Source: Terriglobus roseus (GTDB lineage Bacteria; Acidobacteriota; Terriglobia; Terriglobales; Acidobacteriaceae). From it: a stretch of DNA of 64,000 nucleotides. The notes beneath the pieces were generated by a model. The model was not told the origin of the DNA. It did no database searches and saw only the letters and a list, made by a program, of their open reading frames with translations. The DNA lies in assembly GCF_900102185.1 (NCBI RefSeq), contig NZ_LT629690.1, positions 248,001 to 312,000 on the forward strand. The letters are read 5' to 3'. A program made the position numbers and the translations under genes. Each line of letters begins with the position of its first letter. Position 1 is the first letter of the stretch. Positions 15,829-25,232 of the stretch are shown in pieces.

Positions 15829-17085
15829 TTAGAAGTTAGGCTGAATATCCACCGGCGTAATCGACCACGGCAAAGAAATCACCGCACCCTTCACAGTCGA
15901 GCAGGCACCCGGGGCCAACGTAGGTCCAAAGATGCAGCCCCACCAGTTGCCCGTGGCATCAACCGTCGACGCACCCGTGTTCGACACACCAGTTCCTTTG
16001 CCCAGCAGGTTATTGAACTCCACCGTCACCGCCTGCGGATTGTTCACATTCACATCAATCTGCTCCTGCTGAATCTGATTGCCAGAGATCATGATGCCGC
16101 TTGCGTTCGACGTCGGCACTGCAGAAAACACATTGATGCCCGTCGGCCCTGCGGTTGCAGCATCGGCTGTATCGGCGCCATTACCAACCAGCGTGTTGCC
16201 GATCAGCATGTTGTCATTCAACTGTTGGTTCGGTGCATGCGCATGCATCGCAATACCCGGCAGGCCATTGTCTTTCGCCAGGTTATTCACAACAACGTTG
16301 CTATACGTCTTCGCACCCGGAATCGAAGCGAAGATACCGTATCCAGCACCGCCACCAATGCCTGCACCATTCCGCAGCGAACGATTGCCATAAATGGTGT
16401 TGTGATACACGCCAAAGGGCAATGCCGCGCCAGTGCTCGGCGCAGGCACATGCGAAGCCATCGTGATGCCGCACGCACCGGGGTTGTCATGCACATTGTT
16501 GAAGCTGATCAGGTTGTCATGCGTGGGCCCGCTATCGTCTGAGATCAGAATGCCGCCCGCATTTTCCGTCACCGTGTTGTTCGTCACAATGCTGTGGTCC
16601 GCAGCCTGCAGATGAATGCCTTCACCGCAATCCTGCGCCTCACCCGGCTCATAAGTTGGCAGGTCAGGGCACATACCTCCCGCCAGCGAAGTGTTGTTGT
16701 TCTTTACCGTGTTTCCCGACACGCTCACATACGAAGCATTCAAAACAAGAATGCCTTCATGCTTCGCGTTCTTAATCGTGAGATTCGAAATATGCACATT
16801 CGCCAGCCCGGCATTGTGCAAACCATCAACGATGATTCCATTGACCATGCCGGAAGCGTCGATCACACCGCTCAGCGCGGTCAAGGACAACGACTTGGTG
16901 ATGGTGACCTGCTCGTGAAAGGTTCCCTCAACGACAACGATGGTGTCGCCCGGCGCGGCAGCGGCAACAGCATCGCTGATGTGGTGATAGCATCCGCCAC
17001 CACTGGCGCTCACGCACAGTGTGGCAGCAACAGCAGCCTTGCACAGCAAGGCAGAGGCAAGAATAAGAAGACTACGGACGTGCAT
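15829..17085 (-). CDS. Secreted right-handed parallel beta-helix protein
   Basis: 418 residues with a signal peptide (MHVRSLLILASALLCKAAVAA). It then has a PGDTIVVVEGTFHEQVTITKS-type entry (about residues 45-65) and many NxxxxNxxGI/ILISxNxV-type rungs (LTIKNAKHEGILV, SGNTVKNNN, THDNLISFNNVHDN, GVYHNTIYGNRS, SNVVVNNLAKDNG, DNMLIGNTLVGN, GIMISGNQIQ), as in NosD/pectate-lyase-like beta-helices. The ending NWWGCIFGPTLAPGAC is typical of this group. Cysteines are few but regularly placed. It is probably an extracellular carbohydrate-binding or -cleaving protein; the activity cannot be assigned. AGGAGA lies close before the ATG. Confidence 0.8.
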   Translation of the reverse strand: MHVRSLLILASALLCKAAVAATLCVSASGGGCYHHISDAVAAAAPGDTIVVVEGTFHEQVTITKSLSLTALSGVIDASGMVNGIIVDGLHNAGLANVHISNLTIKNAKHEGILVLNASYVSVSGNTVKNNNTSLAGGMCPDLPTYEPGEAQDCGEGIHLQAADHSIVTNNTVTENAGGILISDDSGPTHDNLISFNNVHDNPGACGITMASHVPAPSTGAALPFGVYHNTIYGNRSLRNGAGIGGGAGYGIFASIPGAKTYSNVVVNNLAKDNGLPGIAMHAHAPNQQLNDNMLIGNTLVGNGADTADAATAGPTGINVFSAVPTSNASGIMISGNQIQQEQIDVNVNNPQAVTVEFNNLLGKGTGVSNTGASTVDATGNWWGCIFGPTLAPGACSTVKGAVISLPWSITPVDIQPNF

Positions 17086-17322
17086 GGGTATCTCCTGAAA
17101 AAGAGATTGCAGTGATGACGCGCATGGCAGAAATGCGGCGTCTGTCCGGAACAGATCCGGGCTCTCTAAGGGAGCGGCTTCATCAATTCAGTAAGTGCAA
17201 AAAGTGGGGGGCCGCAGGAGTGATTGCAGCACTCCCGCAGCTTCCGGCGTAGATCATAGGCCGAACACAAAAGAATAGGAAAGAAAATATAAGGTGAATG
17301 TCTAAGTTCACAGAAATGCAAA

Positions 17323-17359
17323 CGGCCCGCATCTGCTCCACAAAGGGAGATGCGGGCCG
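17323..17359 (-). terminator. Intrinsic terminator after the glutathione peroxidase gene
   Basis: CGGCCCGCATCT (17323-17334) pairs with AGATGCGGGCCG (17348-17359). On the minus strand it is followed by TTTGCATTTC. The rest of 17086-17388 shows no gene; it holds the upstream region of the beta-helix gene. Confidence 0.75.
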
Positions 17360-17388
17360 CTATTCACCGTATAAGTGTTTATTTAGAA

Positions 17389-17946
17389 CTACTTCTTACT
17401 AAGTTCGCTCTCAATCGCCGCAATTACCTGCGGTGAATCCGGCGTAGTCGCAGGCTCAAACCGAGCTACCGGCTGGCCATTGCGACCGACCAGGAACTTA
17501 GTGAAATTCCACTTAATATCCCCGGCAAACTTTGGATCTGTCGTGGCGCTGGTCAGGTAACCATACAGCGGAGTCTGATCCGCACCCTTAACTGAGATCT
17601 TCGACATCATCGGAAACGACACATGATACTTGCGGTTGCAGAACGTCTTGATCTCTGCGTCCGTGCCGCTCTCCTGGTTGGCGAAGTTATTCGCCGGAAT
17701 ACCGACAATCACCAGGCCCTTGTCCTTGTACTTCTCATAGACCGATTCCAGAGCCGCATACTGCGGCGTAAAGCCACACGCGCTGGCCACGTTCACCAGC
17801 AACAAAACCTTGCCCTTATACGGCGCCAGTGTCGTCGGTGCGCCATCAATCGTCTTCATGTGAAAGCTGTAGAGCGACCCCGTCGAGCCCGCATTCGCCG
17901 CAACACTTGTTGCCAACATCACCATTCCCAGTAGCTGCTTCCGCAT
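17389..17946 (-). CDS. Glutathione peroxidase-family thiol peroxidase, exported
   Basis: 185-residue GPx-family protein that reduces peroxides, in bacteria usually with thioredoxin. The catalytic tetrad is visible as C57 (NVASACGFTPQ), Q91 (IPANNFANQE), W147 and N148 (KWNFTKFLVG). It is the cysteine rather than selenocysteine type. The common FPCNQF motif is altered to IPANNF, which removes the usual resolving-site cysteine; C103 (TFCNRK) may act instead. The N-terminal ~20 residues (MRKQLLGMVMLATSVAANAG) look like a signal peptide. The start was chosen at 17946, next to a G-rich Shine-Dalgarno; the open frame continues to 18114 without homology. Confidence 0.9.
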   Translation of the reverse strand: MRKQLLGMVMLATSVAANAGSTGSLYSFHMKTIDGAPTTLAPYKGKVLLLVNVASACGFTPQYAALESVYEKYKDKGLVIVGIPANNFANQESGTDAEIKTFCNRKYHVSFPMMSKISVKGADQTPLYGYLTSATTDPKFAGDIKWNFTKFLVGRNGQPVARFEPATTPDSPQVIAAIESELSKK

Positions 17947-18171
17947 CTCATCCCCCGGTGTTCCTGTTGCGGCCATTATAGAAAGCTTCCGGTCGCGGTT
18001 TGTCATTCGTTTGCTGCATCCCAAGACGGGAACAGGATTATCAATAAGAAACATTTTTATTGACGAATCTTCTTCATTTCGCATAGCTTCCTGTCCACCT
18101 CGCGGGGTCTTCAATCCTGCGACCTGAAACGTTTTCCCCGGTTTTGCTTGTTGCGTTTCTTTGGAGGCTTT

Positions 18172-21100
18172 ATGACAATTTCATTGCGGAGAAGCGCATT
18201 GCTTCTGTGCCCGCTGCTGATTGGCGGAACCGCGCTGGTATCCACGCCTGCGGCCTATGCCCAGGCTGCCGGAACGGCCAGTCTTTCAGGAGCAGTGGTC
18301 GATCCCGCTGGCGCCACCATCCCAGGGGCTAGCGTCACAATCAATAACGCGGCCACGGACTATACGCGCACCGCCACAAGCGATGCGGAAGGCCGCTACT
18401 CCTTCCCCAACATCCCCGTAGGAACGTACAAACTCTCCGTCACGGCGACAGGCTTCGCCTCGTACGTGCAGCAGAACATCCTCCTGCAAGTGGGTAACAG
18501 CAGCACCATCAACGCCGAGATGAAGGTCGGCGCTTCCACAGAAGAAGTAACGGTTCAATCGAACAACGTGTCTCTGGAAACCGAGACGGTGAATTACAAA
18601 CAGGTCGTTGACTCCGCACGCATCAACGAACTGCCGTTGAATGGCCGCCAGCCAACGCAACTTGTGCTCATCACAGGCGGCGCAGTCACTGCTCCCAGCG
18701 GCGATATGGTGGGTTCGAAGAACTACGCCACATCAACCGTGATCGCTGTTGCGGGCGGACAGGGTAACTACAACAACTACGTCCTCGATGGCGGTTATCA
18801 CGTCGACGAATTCACAAACGTCAACCTGCCATTCCCATTCCCCGACGCACTGCGTGAATTCTCGGTAGAGTCCAACTCGCTTCCCGCGCGCAATGGTATC
18901 CACCCCGGCGCCCTGGTGAATGCAGTTACAAACTCTGGCACCAACCAATGGCACGGAACCGCATTCGAATTCATTCGCAACAACATCATCAACTCCACAA
19001 ACTTTTACTCCGTAGCCAAAGACACACTGAAGCGCAACCAGTTCGGTGGAACACTCGGCGGTTACATCCGGCGTGACAAGCTGTTCTTCTTTGGTGGATA
19101 TCAGGGAACGCGCAATCGTCAGGTAGGCAACGCCACGGGATACTGCATCCCCACGGCCGCAGAACTCGCCGGCGACTTCAGCAAGATGGGTGGCAACTGC
19201 GCCATCAACGTGAAGGATGGCCAGACGCTCCTCAATCCTGCAAGCGGAGCGACAATCTCAACCACTCCCGGATCTGCAGGCTATCGTCAGGTAAATACCT
19301 CCACCTACAGTCAGCAGTCGTTGAACCTGGTGAAGTATCTTCCCAGCTCACTTGCCGATCAATACGGCTACATCCGTGTTGCGTTGCCAGCGAACTACTC
19401 AGAAGACCAATACATCGGTCGGGTTGATTTCACATGGTCCCCGCGTCACTCGTTGTTTGGCCGGTATTACATCACCAACTACAACGCACCATCGTATTAC
19501 TCGCCAACAAATCTGTTGGTCACCACCACAGCAGGCAATGATGAACGTGTCCAGACATTCACGTTGGGCGACACATTCAACTTCACGCCACGCATGATCA
19601 ATAGCTTCCGTGGAACCTATGCTCGTCGTCGCAATAACCGTGGACCGACAGCAGGAGGCATCAACGCTCAGACGATCGGCGTAAATATCTACACTTACGT
19701 TCCCGTCGATCTTCGACTGACTGTTACGAACGGATTTTCCGTCGGTTGCGGAACTTGCTCGCCGGGCTTCTTCAACGTAAACACTGAAGCCTTCTCCGAC
19801 TCGATTGACTGGCAGCTCGGATCGCACGCAGTTGCGTTCGGCGGCGAATACATCCGAACAGGAAATAACGTCCTTACCGGTTACCTTCAAAACGGTAACT
19901 ACACCTTCAACGGCCAGCTAAGTGGCGCTAAGAATGGCAACACTGGCGAAGGCATGATCGACTTCCTCACGGGGCGCATGCAGGCATTCGGTCAAAGCCG
20001 TTCGCAGCAAAACTCTTTCCGTCAAAACATCTTCTCGTTGTACGGACAGGACACATGGCACGCAACGCAGAAGTTGACCGCCACGTACGGTCTCCGTTGG
20101 GAACCCATGTTGTATCAAACGGACAAGCAGGGTCGTGGCAGCACGTTCGATCAAACAGCGTTTAACAACGGAACACACTCCACGGTATTCCCGAATGCTC
20201 CCGCAGGCTCGCTTTACTACGGTGATGCGGGTATTCCCAAGAGCCTCACAAACAATCGCATGTTGAACTTCTCGCCGCGTGTCGGACTCTCCTATGCAGC
20301 GGACGATAAGACTGTGATCCGGCTGGGCGGCGCCATCATGTATGACATGCCCAACCTGTTCATGAATCAACGGCAGATCACCAACCCGCCTTACACCAAT
20401 GAAATCGATATCACCGGTAACATTCCGTTCTCGGACCCGTGGTCGGTCTATCCCGGTGGCAGCCCATTCCCCGGAGTATTTCCGCCAGATAAGACTGCTG
20501 TATTTCCTACGCAGGGGCAGTTCGTTATCTTGAAGCGGAATATCCGCACGCCGGTTATCTATCAATGGACAGCCAGCCTTCAGCATGACCTTGGCATGGG
20601 TTGGTCCATGTCCATGAACTACCTTGGCAACCGCAATAACTTCCAGTGGATTGGTAACTACTTCAACCACGCAAGATACATTCCCGGTAACTCAACCGGT
20701 CTTGCAGGATCGTGCGGCGGACTCACAGGATCGAACCTGCCTGCGTCTGGTTCGGCCTGCTCCACCACCGCATCAGCCAATGCGAATGCACGCACACCGC
20801 TTTCGCTCACGAATCCAACGCAGGGTTCGTATTACACGCCAACGATGACGCTCATCGACGACAAAGCATACTCGGTGTATCACGGTGGCATCTTCACCGT
20901 GCAGCATCGCGGTAAGGGAAGCTTCAGCTTCCTGGCAAACTACACGTGGTCGAAGTGCATGTCGCTTGCAGACAACCCAGGTGACGTCGCTGCCACCACC
21001 TTGCAGAACTCAGACAATCCACGCGGCGATTACTCCTACTGCGGCTTCGATGTCCGTCACATTGCAAACGTCACTGTCGTTGCGCAGAGCAACTTCAAGG

Positions 21101-21591
21101 GTCTGCATGGATGGGTGTCTGCTGTAGTGAATCACTGGCAGCTTGCACCGTACCTGCGTATGACCAGCGGTGCTGTCTATAACGTCACCAGCGGATCGGA
21201 CCGTTCGCTTACCGCGCAGGCAAACGATCGCCCCAACGTGGTGCCGGGCGCAAACGTCTACAGCGGCGTCAAGGTAAGAAGCTCAACACCTGGAAACCGT
21301 TTTTACTTCGTGGGATCGGCCTACACGCTCAATCCAACCGGAACGTACGGCAACCTGGCGCGCAATTCACTGCGTGGCCCGGCGTACTACAACATGGACG
21401 TGGCGCTGAGCCGCATCTTCCCCATACATCAGCGTTTGAATCTTCAGCTTCGGCTTGAAAGCTTCAACATGTTCAACCACCCATATCTCAACGGCTTCAC
21501 CACCGCCAATCCCACCAGCAGCACATTTGGTTATGCCACCGCCGCAGGCGACCCGCGCATCTTCCAGGCTGCTGCCAAGTTCAACTTCTAA
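18172..21591 (+). CDS. Oar-like TonB-dependent transporter with N-terminal carboxypeptidase-regulatory domain
   Basis: 1139-residue outer-membrane protein of the type greatly expanded in Acidobacteriota. It has a signal peptide ending AAYAQ, a CarboxypepD_reg-like beta-sandwich (about 33-115: SGAVVDPAGATIPGASVTI... SFPNIPVGTYKLSVTATGF), a plug (about 125-240, RINELPLNGRQPTQL), and a large barrel ending in the aromatic-terminal strand AAAKFNF. Members are thought to import large or complex substrates such as oligosaccharides. No SusD-like partner adjoins it. ATG 18172 has GGAGG 5 nt upstream; an in-frame TTG at 18148 is less likely. It is followed by a good terminator. Confidence 0.93.
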   Translation: MTISLRRSALLLCPLLIGGTALVSTPAAYAQAAGTASLSGAVVDPAGATIPGASVTINNAATDYTRTATSDAEGRYSFPNIPVGTYKLSVTATGFASYVQQNILLQVGNSSTINAEMKVGASTEEVTVQSNNVSLETETVNYKQVVDSARINELPLNGRQPTQLVLITGGAVTAPSGDMVGSKNYATSTVIAVAGGQGNYNNYVLDGGYHVDEFTNVNLPFPFPDALREFSVESNSLPARNGIHPGALVNAVTNSGTNQWHGTAFEFIRNNIINSTNFYSVAKDTLKRNQFGGTLGGYIRRDKLFFFGGYQGTRNRQVGNATGYCIPTAAELAGDFSKMGGNCAINVKDGQTLLNPASGATISTTPGSAGYRQVNTSTYSQQSLNLVKYLPSSLADQYGYIRVALPANYSEDQYIGRVDFTWSPRHSLFGRYYITNYNAPSYYSPTNLLVTTTAGNDERVQTFTLGDTFNFTPRMINSFRGTYARRRNNRGPTAGGINAQTIGVNIYTYVPVDLRLTVTNGFSVGCGTCSPGFFNVNTEAFSDSIDWQLGSHAVAFGGEYIRTGNNVLTGYLQNGNYTFNGQLSGAKNGNTGEGMIDFLTGRMQAFGQSRSQQNSFRQNIFSLYGQDTWHATQKLTATYGLRWEPMLYQTDKQGRGSTFDQTAFNNGTHSTVFPNAPAGSLYYGDAGIPKSLTNNRMLNFSPRVGLSYAADDKTVIRLGGAIMYDMPNLFMNQRQITNPPYTNEIDITGNIPFSDPWSVYPGGSPFPGVFPPDKTAVFPTQGQFVILKRNIRTPVIYQWTASLQHDLGMGWSMSMNYLGNRNNFQWIGNYFNHARYIPGNSTGLAGSCGGLTGSNLPASGSACSTTASANANARTPLSLTNPTQGSYYTPTMTLIDDKAYSVYHGGIFTVQHRGKGSFSFLANYTWSKCMSLADNPGDVAATTLQNSDNPRGDYSYCGFDVRHIANVTVVAQSNFKGLHGWVSAVVNHWQLAPYLRMTSGAVYNVTSGSDRSLTAQANDRPNVVPGANVYSGVKVRSSTPGNRFYFVGSAYTLNPTGTYGNLARNSLRGPAYYNMDVALSRIFPIHQRLNLQLRLESFNMFNHPYLNGFTTANPTSSTFGYATAAGDPRIFQAAAKFNF

Positions 21592-21611
21592 GGGCCCCTT
21601 TTCTTTGGTCA

Positions 21612-21645
21612 TTGGGCCCGTCGTTCGCGGCGGGTCCAATTTTTT
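21612..21645 (+). terminator. Intrinsic terminator of the TonB-dependent transporter gene
   Basis: 12-bp stem with two wobbles (21612-21623 with 21628-21639), TTCG loop, followed by six T's (21640-21645). Confidence 0.9.
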
Positions 21646-21700
21646 CTCAGACAGGAGCTTTGAGACAGAATCATCTCCGGCGTAGGGAGCGTCTAATCTA

Positions 21701-22291
21701 GTGACAGAGATTATGGCGAATTCGTTTGACGTTCTGGCAGGGGTAGCGGTGGAACTGGCGCTGATTGTGCTCGCGGGCACGGTTCTGCAGCGCATTCTGG
21801 GCAAGTTGTCATTCGTGCCGTCGCGCATCAAGCTACTGCCGTTCAATCGCGGCGTCCTTCTCAAGGGCGACTCCGTGGTGAAGGTCGTCGAACCCGGCTA
21901 CCACTGGGTCCGTCCGTCGCAGTCGCTGGTGCCTGTGGATATGCGCACCAAGCCCTTCCAGGTCTCCGCTCGCGAACTGCTTACCGCAGATGATGGCGTC
22001 ATCCGCGCCGCCTTCGGTGGCGAGTATCGAGTCAGCGATCCACAGCTTTACATCACGCAAAGCTCCGACGCATTCGGCGCTCTATACGTCGCGCTTGAGA
22101 AGGTCATCCCATCCGCATCGGTCGAGTTTGAAACGGACACCATCCTCAACACGCCTTCGCTCTTCGCGGAACGTATCGTGGAACTCATCGAACCGCGCGC
22201 CGCGCAGTACGGCCTGCGCGTAACCTCGCTTGAGGTGTCCAATAGCATCTCGCTTGGCTGGGTGATGAAGCACGTAGAACCGGAAAGATAA
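21701..22291 (+). CDS. SPFH/Band 7-like membrane-anchored protein
   Basis: 196 residues: one N-terminal transmembrane segment (about 11-30), then an SPFH/Band 7-like domain (RGVLLKGDSVVKVVEPGYHWVRP ... VDMRTKPFQV ... LTADDGVIRAAFGGEYRV). It lacks the long coiled coil that follows the domain in HflK/stomatin proteins, so it is a short form. SPFH proteins scaffold membrane microdomains or regulate proteases. Start: GTG 21701 or ATG 21713. A TAATCT box (21694-21699) would favour 21713. No close operon partner. Confidence 0.8.
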   Translation: MTEIMANSFDVLAGVAVELALIVLAGTVLQRILGKLSFVPSRIKLLPFNRGVLLKGDSVVKVVEPGYHWVRPSQSLVPVDMRTKPFQVSARELLTADDGVIRAAFGGEYRVSDPQLYITQSSDAFGALYVALEKVIPSASVEFETDTILNTPSLFAERIVELIEPRAAQYGLRVTSLEVSNSISLGWVMKHVEPER

Positions 22292-22448
22292 CTAACCTAA
22301 TCTCCGCGTTCTCTGCTTCGCAGGTAAGACTCAGCACAGCCAATTTTCACCCCGCAAAATCTCAGCGTCCGCGACACATTTTCGGTCAGACAAAAGCCAA
22401 AATAGGTTCTACAGTGAGAGTGAATCCCAACCTCTCCTGGAGTGACTT

Positions 22449-22826
22449 GTGAAGCTGCCGATTTTCGTCTGTGTATCTCTGTCTCTTGCTGTCTCCGTTG
22501 CCGCACAATCCCAGCCCAGCATCACCGGCACATGGACCACGCAGACAGAGGTGCAGGGAATCGCCGTGAATGAGACCTGCATGTTGAAGCAGGCCGCGGA
22601 CGGCGCGCTGAGTGGCACCTGCGATACGCCCGGTGGGAAGTTTACTGTTACGGGAAAAGCCAACGGCGGAAATGTAACCTTTTCACACCCTGCTGCGTAC
22701 CAGGGAGAGGATATGACGGTATCCTTCTTCGGCAAGCTGGATTCTCCCGAATCGATCACTGGCTCCATTGATATGCAGCCAATCAACGCGGGTGGAGCCT
22801 TTGCCATGAAAAAGATCAGTAAGTAA
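22449..22826 (+). CDS. Small secreted beta-rich protein (tandem paralogue 1)
   Basis: 125 residues with a signal peptide (MKLPIFVCVSLSLAVSVAAQ). The mature part is beta-rich, with the pattern GTWTTQTEVQGIAVNETC...SGTCDTPGGKFTVTGKANGGNVTF...FFGKLDS...TGSIDMQP, including two cysteines (SGTC and NETC) that may form a disulfide. GTG 22449 start with GGAG upstream. It shares length, cysteine positions and motifs with the next gene and is an obvious tandem duplicate. Similar proteins are known to me only as uncharacterised acidobacterial proteins; a lipocalin- or streptavidin-like barrel is possible but unproven. Confidence 0.75.
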   Translation: MKLPIFVCVSLSLAVSVAAQSQPSITGTWTTQTEVQGIAVNETCMLKQAADGALSGTCDTPGGKFTVTGKANGGNVTFSHPAAYQGEDMTVSFFGKLDSPESITGSIDMQPINAGGAFAMKKISK

Positions 22827-22862
22827 TCTCAGTGCGGCAACACCCTTTGGTGGAGGACGGAA

Positions 22863-23264
22863 ATGAAGAAAGTATGGATCGCAGCATTCGCAGTCGCAGC
22901 ACCCCTCCTGGCGCAAACGCCGGCCCCGGCAAACGTTGCCGGCGTGTGGGACATTGGCGGTGAAGTCGCAGGTGTTCAGGTCGTGGAGCACTGCACCTTC
23001 GTTCAGGCGGATGACGCCAGCATCACCGGAAGCTGCGACGTGCAGGGAGCCAAGTGGCCCACCACCGGCAACGTCAAGGGCGGCGACGTCACCTTCCAGC
23101 ACAACGGCAAATACAACGGCGATGACTACACCATCACCTACCACGGCAAGCTGGATAAAGGCGCGTTGACCGGCACCATGGATGTCGATCCGTTCGGCGT
23201 CACCGGCAGCTTCACCGCAGCAAAGGGAACCGCCACACCCGCACCAGCTCCTGCAGGCATGTAA
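22863..23264 (+). CDS. Small secreted beta-rich protein (tandem paralogue 2)
   Basis: 133 residues; signal peptide MKKVWIAAFAVAAPLLAQ, then the same architecture as its upstream neighbour: GVWDIGGEVAGVQVVEHC, TGSCDVQGAKWPTTG, GGDVTFQHNGKYNGDDYTI, YHGKLDKGALTGTMDVDP, and a Pro/Ala-rich end. Cysteines align with paralogue 1 (EHC, GSC). The two genes are 36 nt apart, share a direction and end at one terminator, so they are probably co-transcribed. Function unknown. Confidence 0.8.
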   Translation: MKKVWIAAFAVAAPLLAQTPAPANVAGVWDIGGEVAGVQVVEHCTFVQADDASITGSCDVQGAKWPTTGNVKGGDVTFQHNGKYNGDDYTITYHGKLDKGALTGTMDVDPFGVTGSFTAAKGTATPAPAPAGM

Positions 23265-23290
23265 CTCCGTAGACAAGTTTGCAAACAGAA

Positions 23291-23313
23291 GAGGGTCGCC
23301 ATCGGCGACCCTC
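23291..23313. terminator. Bidirectional intrinsic terminator
   Basis: GAGGGTCGCC, loop ATC, GGCGACCCTC, followed by TTTCTTT on the plus strand and TTCTGTTT on the minus strand. It serves the paralogue pair and the convergent nuclease gene. Confidence 0.85.
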
Positions 23314-23338
23314 TTTCTTTGCGTCCTTAACTCGTAAC

Positions 23339-24256
23339 TTACTTGCTAGCCGGCTTCTGAGAAGCGCTCTCGCGCTGTGCCTCAGCCTTCTCCGCATCCA
23401 CCGGCGCATAAGCATGCGGAGGCTGCGTAAACGCCGCATTCAATTCCGCCGCCAACCGAAGCCCACCCAGCTCCAACTGACGATCAATCGTTGGAATGAA
23501 CTTCTGGTAGTACGCCTCATCAATATCAGCGCCAGTCTTCACCATGCCTGCGTCAGAGACAATCTTCGACTGTTCTGTCCAAGCCACAGGATCAATCGGC
23601 CCAGCCTCTACCGAGTGCGCTTTGATATCACCTTCCAGCATCGCCAGATACTGCTTGTCGCTCAGCTTGCGACGATCAATCAGGAATCCATCCCAGATCG
23701 CGTGCAGGTTGCACTTCGAAGTGGTGGCATAGCTGCTGCACGTCGTCTGGCCAAACGCGGTGACGATAATCCCATTGCCACCCTTCTCCACACCCGACGC
23801 ATGAAACGGCTGATGGATATCGCCCACAAAATGCACCAGGAACTTCAGCGCCGTGGCGCGCTCCGATGGATCAAGTGTCGTATCGGCAACAATCTTTTCA
23901 AAGAATGGAATGCGATCCGTAGCGCAGTCGCGCACCTTGTCGTTGTAGCTGCCCATCTTCACGCCCGGCTGCAACGGGCAATCGCGGTCGCGATCGTACT
24001 TATCCGTATCTCCCGGAATATCCGTGAAGTGCCAGTTGCCCGTCTGCGTCACGCTGGGGCGATACACATCCGGCCACGAAGCCACGTCTTGCAGCGATTC
24101 CTTACCCAGCAGAAACTGCACATTCTTGCGCGCAACCGGAGTCAGGTGGTCCCACGCAATCTCCGCCACCAGGCGGTGTCCCTTCTCCCACCACGCATGG
24201 GCGGCAGACGGCAAAAGAACGGCAACAAGGGCGGCTGAAGCAAGGAACTTACGCAT
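23339..24256 (-). CDS. S1/P1-type zinc-dependent nuclease, secreted
   Basis: 305-residue S1/P1 nuclease, which cleaves single-stranded nucleic acids using three zinc ions. The signal peptide ends AAHA and the mature protein begins WWEKGHRLVAEIA, where the N-terminal Trp and the His are zinc ligands. Further ligand motifs are visible: D in SWPDVYR, H in NWHFTDIP, HFVGDIHQPFHA (HxxxDxHQPxH), and NLHAIWDG. Start at ATG 24256: a TATGCT box lies exactly 6 nt upstream (24263-24268). It ends with a charged tail. It is probably a periplasmic or extracellular scavenger of nucleotides. Confidence 0.92.
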   Translation of the reverse strand: MRKFLASAALVAVLLPSAAHAWWEKGHRLVAEIAWDHLTPVARKNVQFLLGKESLQDVASWPDVYRPSVTQTGNWHFTDIPGDTDKYDRDRDCPLQPGVKMGSYNDKVRDCATDRIPFFEKIVADTTLDPSERATALKFLVHFVGDIHQPFHASGVEKGGNGIIVTAFGQTTCSSYATTSKCNLHAIWDGFLIDRRKLSDKQYLAMLEGDIKAHSVEAGPIDPVAWTEQSKIVSDAGMVKTGADIDEAYYQKFIPTIDRQLELGGLRLAAELNAAFTQPPHAYAPVDAEKAEAQRESASQKPASK

Positions 24257-24378
24257 ACATTCAGCATAATGGAGCGCCACACGCCGAGACATGTCATGCG
24301 TGTGAAACCACTCGCCAATCCACGCGTCTCCGGTAAACTTTCTCCGCACACTCGATTTCATCCAAGAAGGAACCGAAC

Positions 24379-25164
24379 ATGAACCGGCGCGACTGGTTAA
24401 AGGGAGGCGCTGCTCTGGCAGCCGCCGCAGGAATGGCAAACGCAACCCCGTCCGTGGCGCAAGGCACAAAGCCCCGCAGCTACTTTCTGACACGCATTTA
24501 CAAAATGCAGTCCGGCCCCTCTGGCAAGCTCCTCAGCACGTACCTGTCTGACGCTCTGTTGCCCGCGCTGCAGCGTCTCGGCCTCGGTCCCGTCGGTGTC
24601 TTCAATCTCAGCTACGGCGACGCCACACCGCAGGTCTACGTCATCATCTCTGGCAACGACCTTGAGAAGCTCGCCAAGCTCGACCTTCTCCTCGCGAAGG
24701 ACCCAGCGTTCGTCACCGCCGCCGCTCCGTTCTGGGCAACACCGGCCACGCAGTCGCCATTCATCACCGTCACCAGCCGCCTCTCGATTGCGTTTGAAGG
24801 CTTTCCGCAACTCGTAGTCCCGGCAAAGGAGCCGCGCATCCTGCAGCTCCGCACCTACATCAGCCCCACCTTCGCCGCGCACGAACGCAAGGTCGAAATG
24901 TTCCACCAGGGCGAGTTCCGCATCTTCGAAGAATCAGGCGCACGCGGCGTCTTCTATTCCGACAACCTCATCGGCCCCGACCTCCCCAGCCTCACCTACA
25001 TGCTGTCGCACAAAGACCTCGCAGCCATGGATCAGAACTGGAAGAACTTCCTCAGCCATCCCGACTGGAAGAAGCTCTCCAGCAACCCGCGCTACGCCAG
25101 CGAACCCATCGTCACGCACGTAGACAACCTGGTGCTCACACCCACGGCTTACTCGCAGATCTAG
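24379..25164 (+). CDS. Tat-exported NIPSNAP-family protein
   Basis: 261 residues. The twin-arginine leader MNRRDWLKGGAALAAAAGMA is followed by two NIPSNAP (ferredoxin-like alpha+beta dimer) repeats: first about residues 38-120 (YFLTRIYKMQSGPSGKLLSTY), second about 152-257 (RILQLRTYISPTFAAHERKVEMF ... EPIVTHVDNLVLTPT). The function of secreted NIPSNAP proteins is unknown. AAGGAAC lies about 7 nt before the ATG. It is divergent from the nuclease gene with a 122-nt spacer. Confidence 0.85.
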   Translation: MNRRDWLKGGAALAAAAGMANATPSVAQGTKPRSYFLTRIYKMQSGPSGKLLSTYLSDALLPALQRLGLGPVGVFNLSYGDATPQVYVIISGNDLEKLAKLDLLLAKDPAFVTAAAPFWATPATQSPFITVTSRLSIAFEGFPQLVVPAKEPRILQLRTYISPTFAAHERKVEMFHQGEFRIFEESGARGVFYSDNLIGPDLPSLTYMLSHKDLAAMDQNWKNFLSHPDWKKLSSNPRYASEPIVTHVDNLVLTPTAYSQI

Positions 25165-25182
25165 CAAATCAATAACAAACAA

Positions 25183-25227
25183 AACGCCCTCTTCTCCCAC
25201 AAGAAACACAAGGAAGAAGAGGGCGTT
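25183..25227. terminator. Terminator between NIPSNAP and GH79 genes
   Basis: AACGCCCTCTTC (25183-25194) pairs with GAAGAGGGCGTT (25216-25227), followed by TCTATC; it lies between convergent genes and could serve both strands. Confidence 0.75.
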
Positions 25228-25232
25228 TCTAT

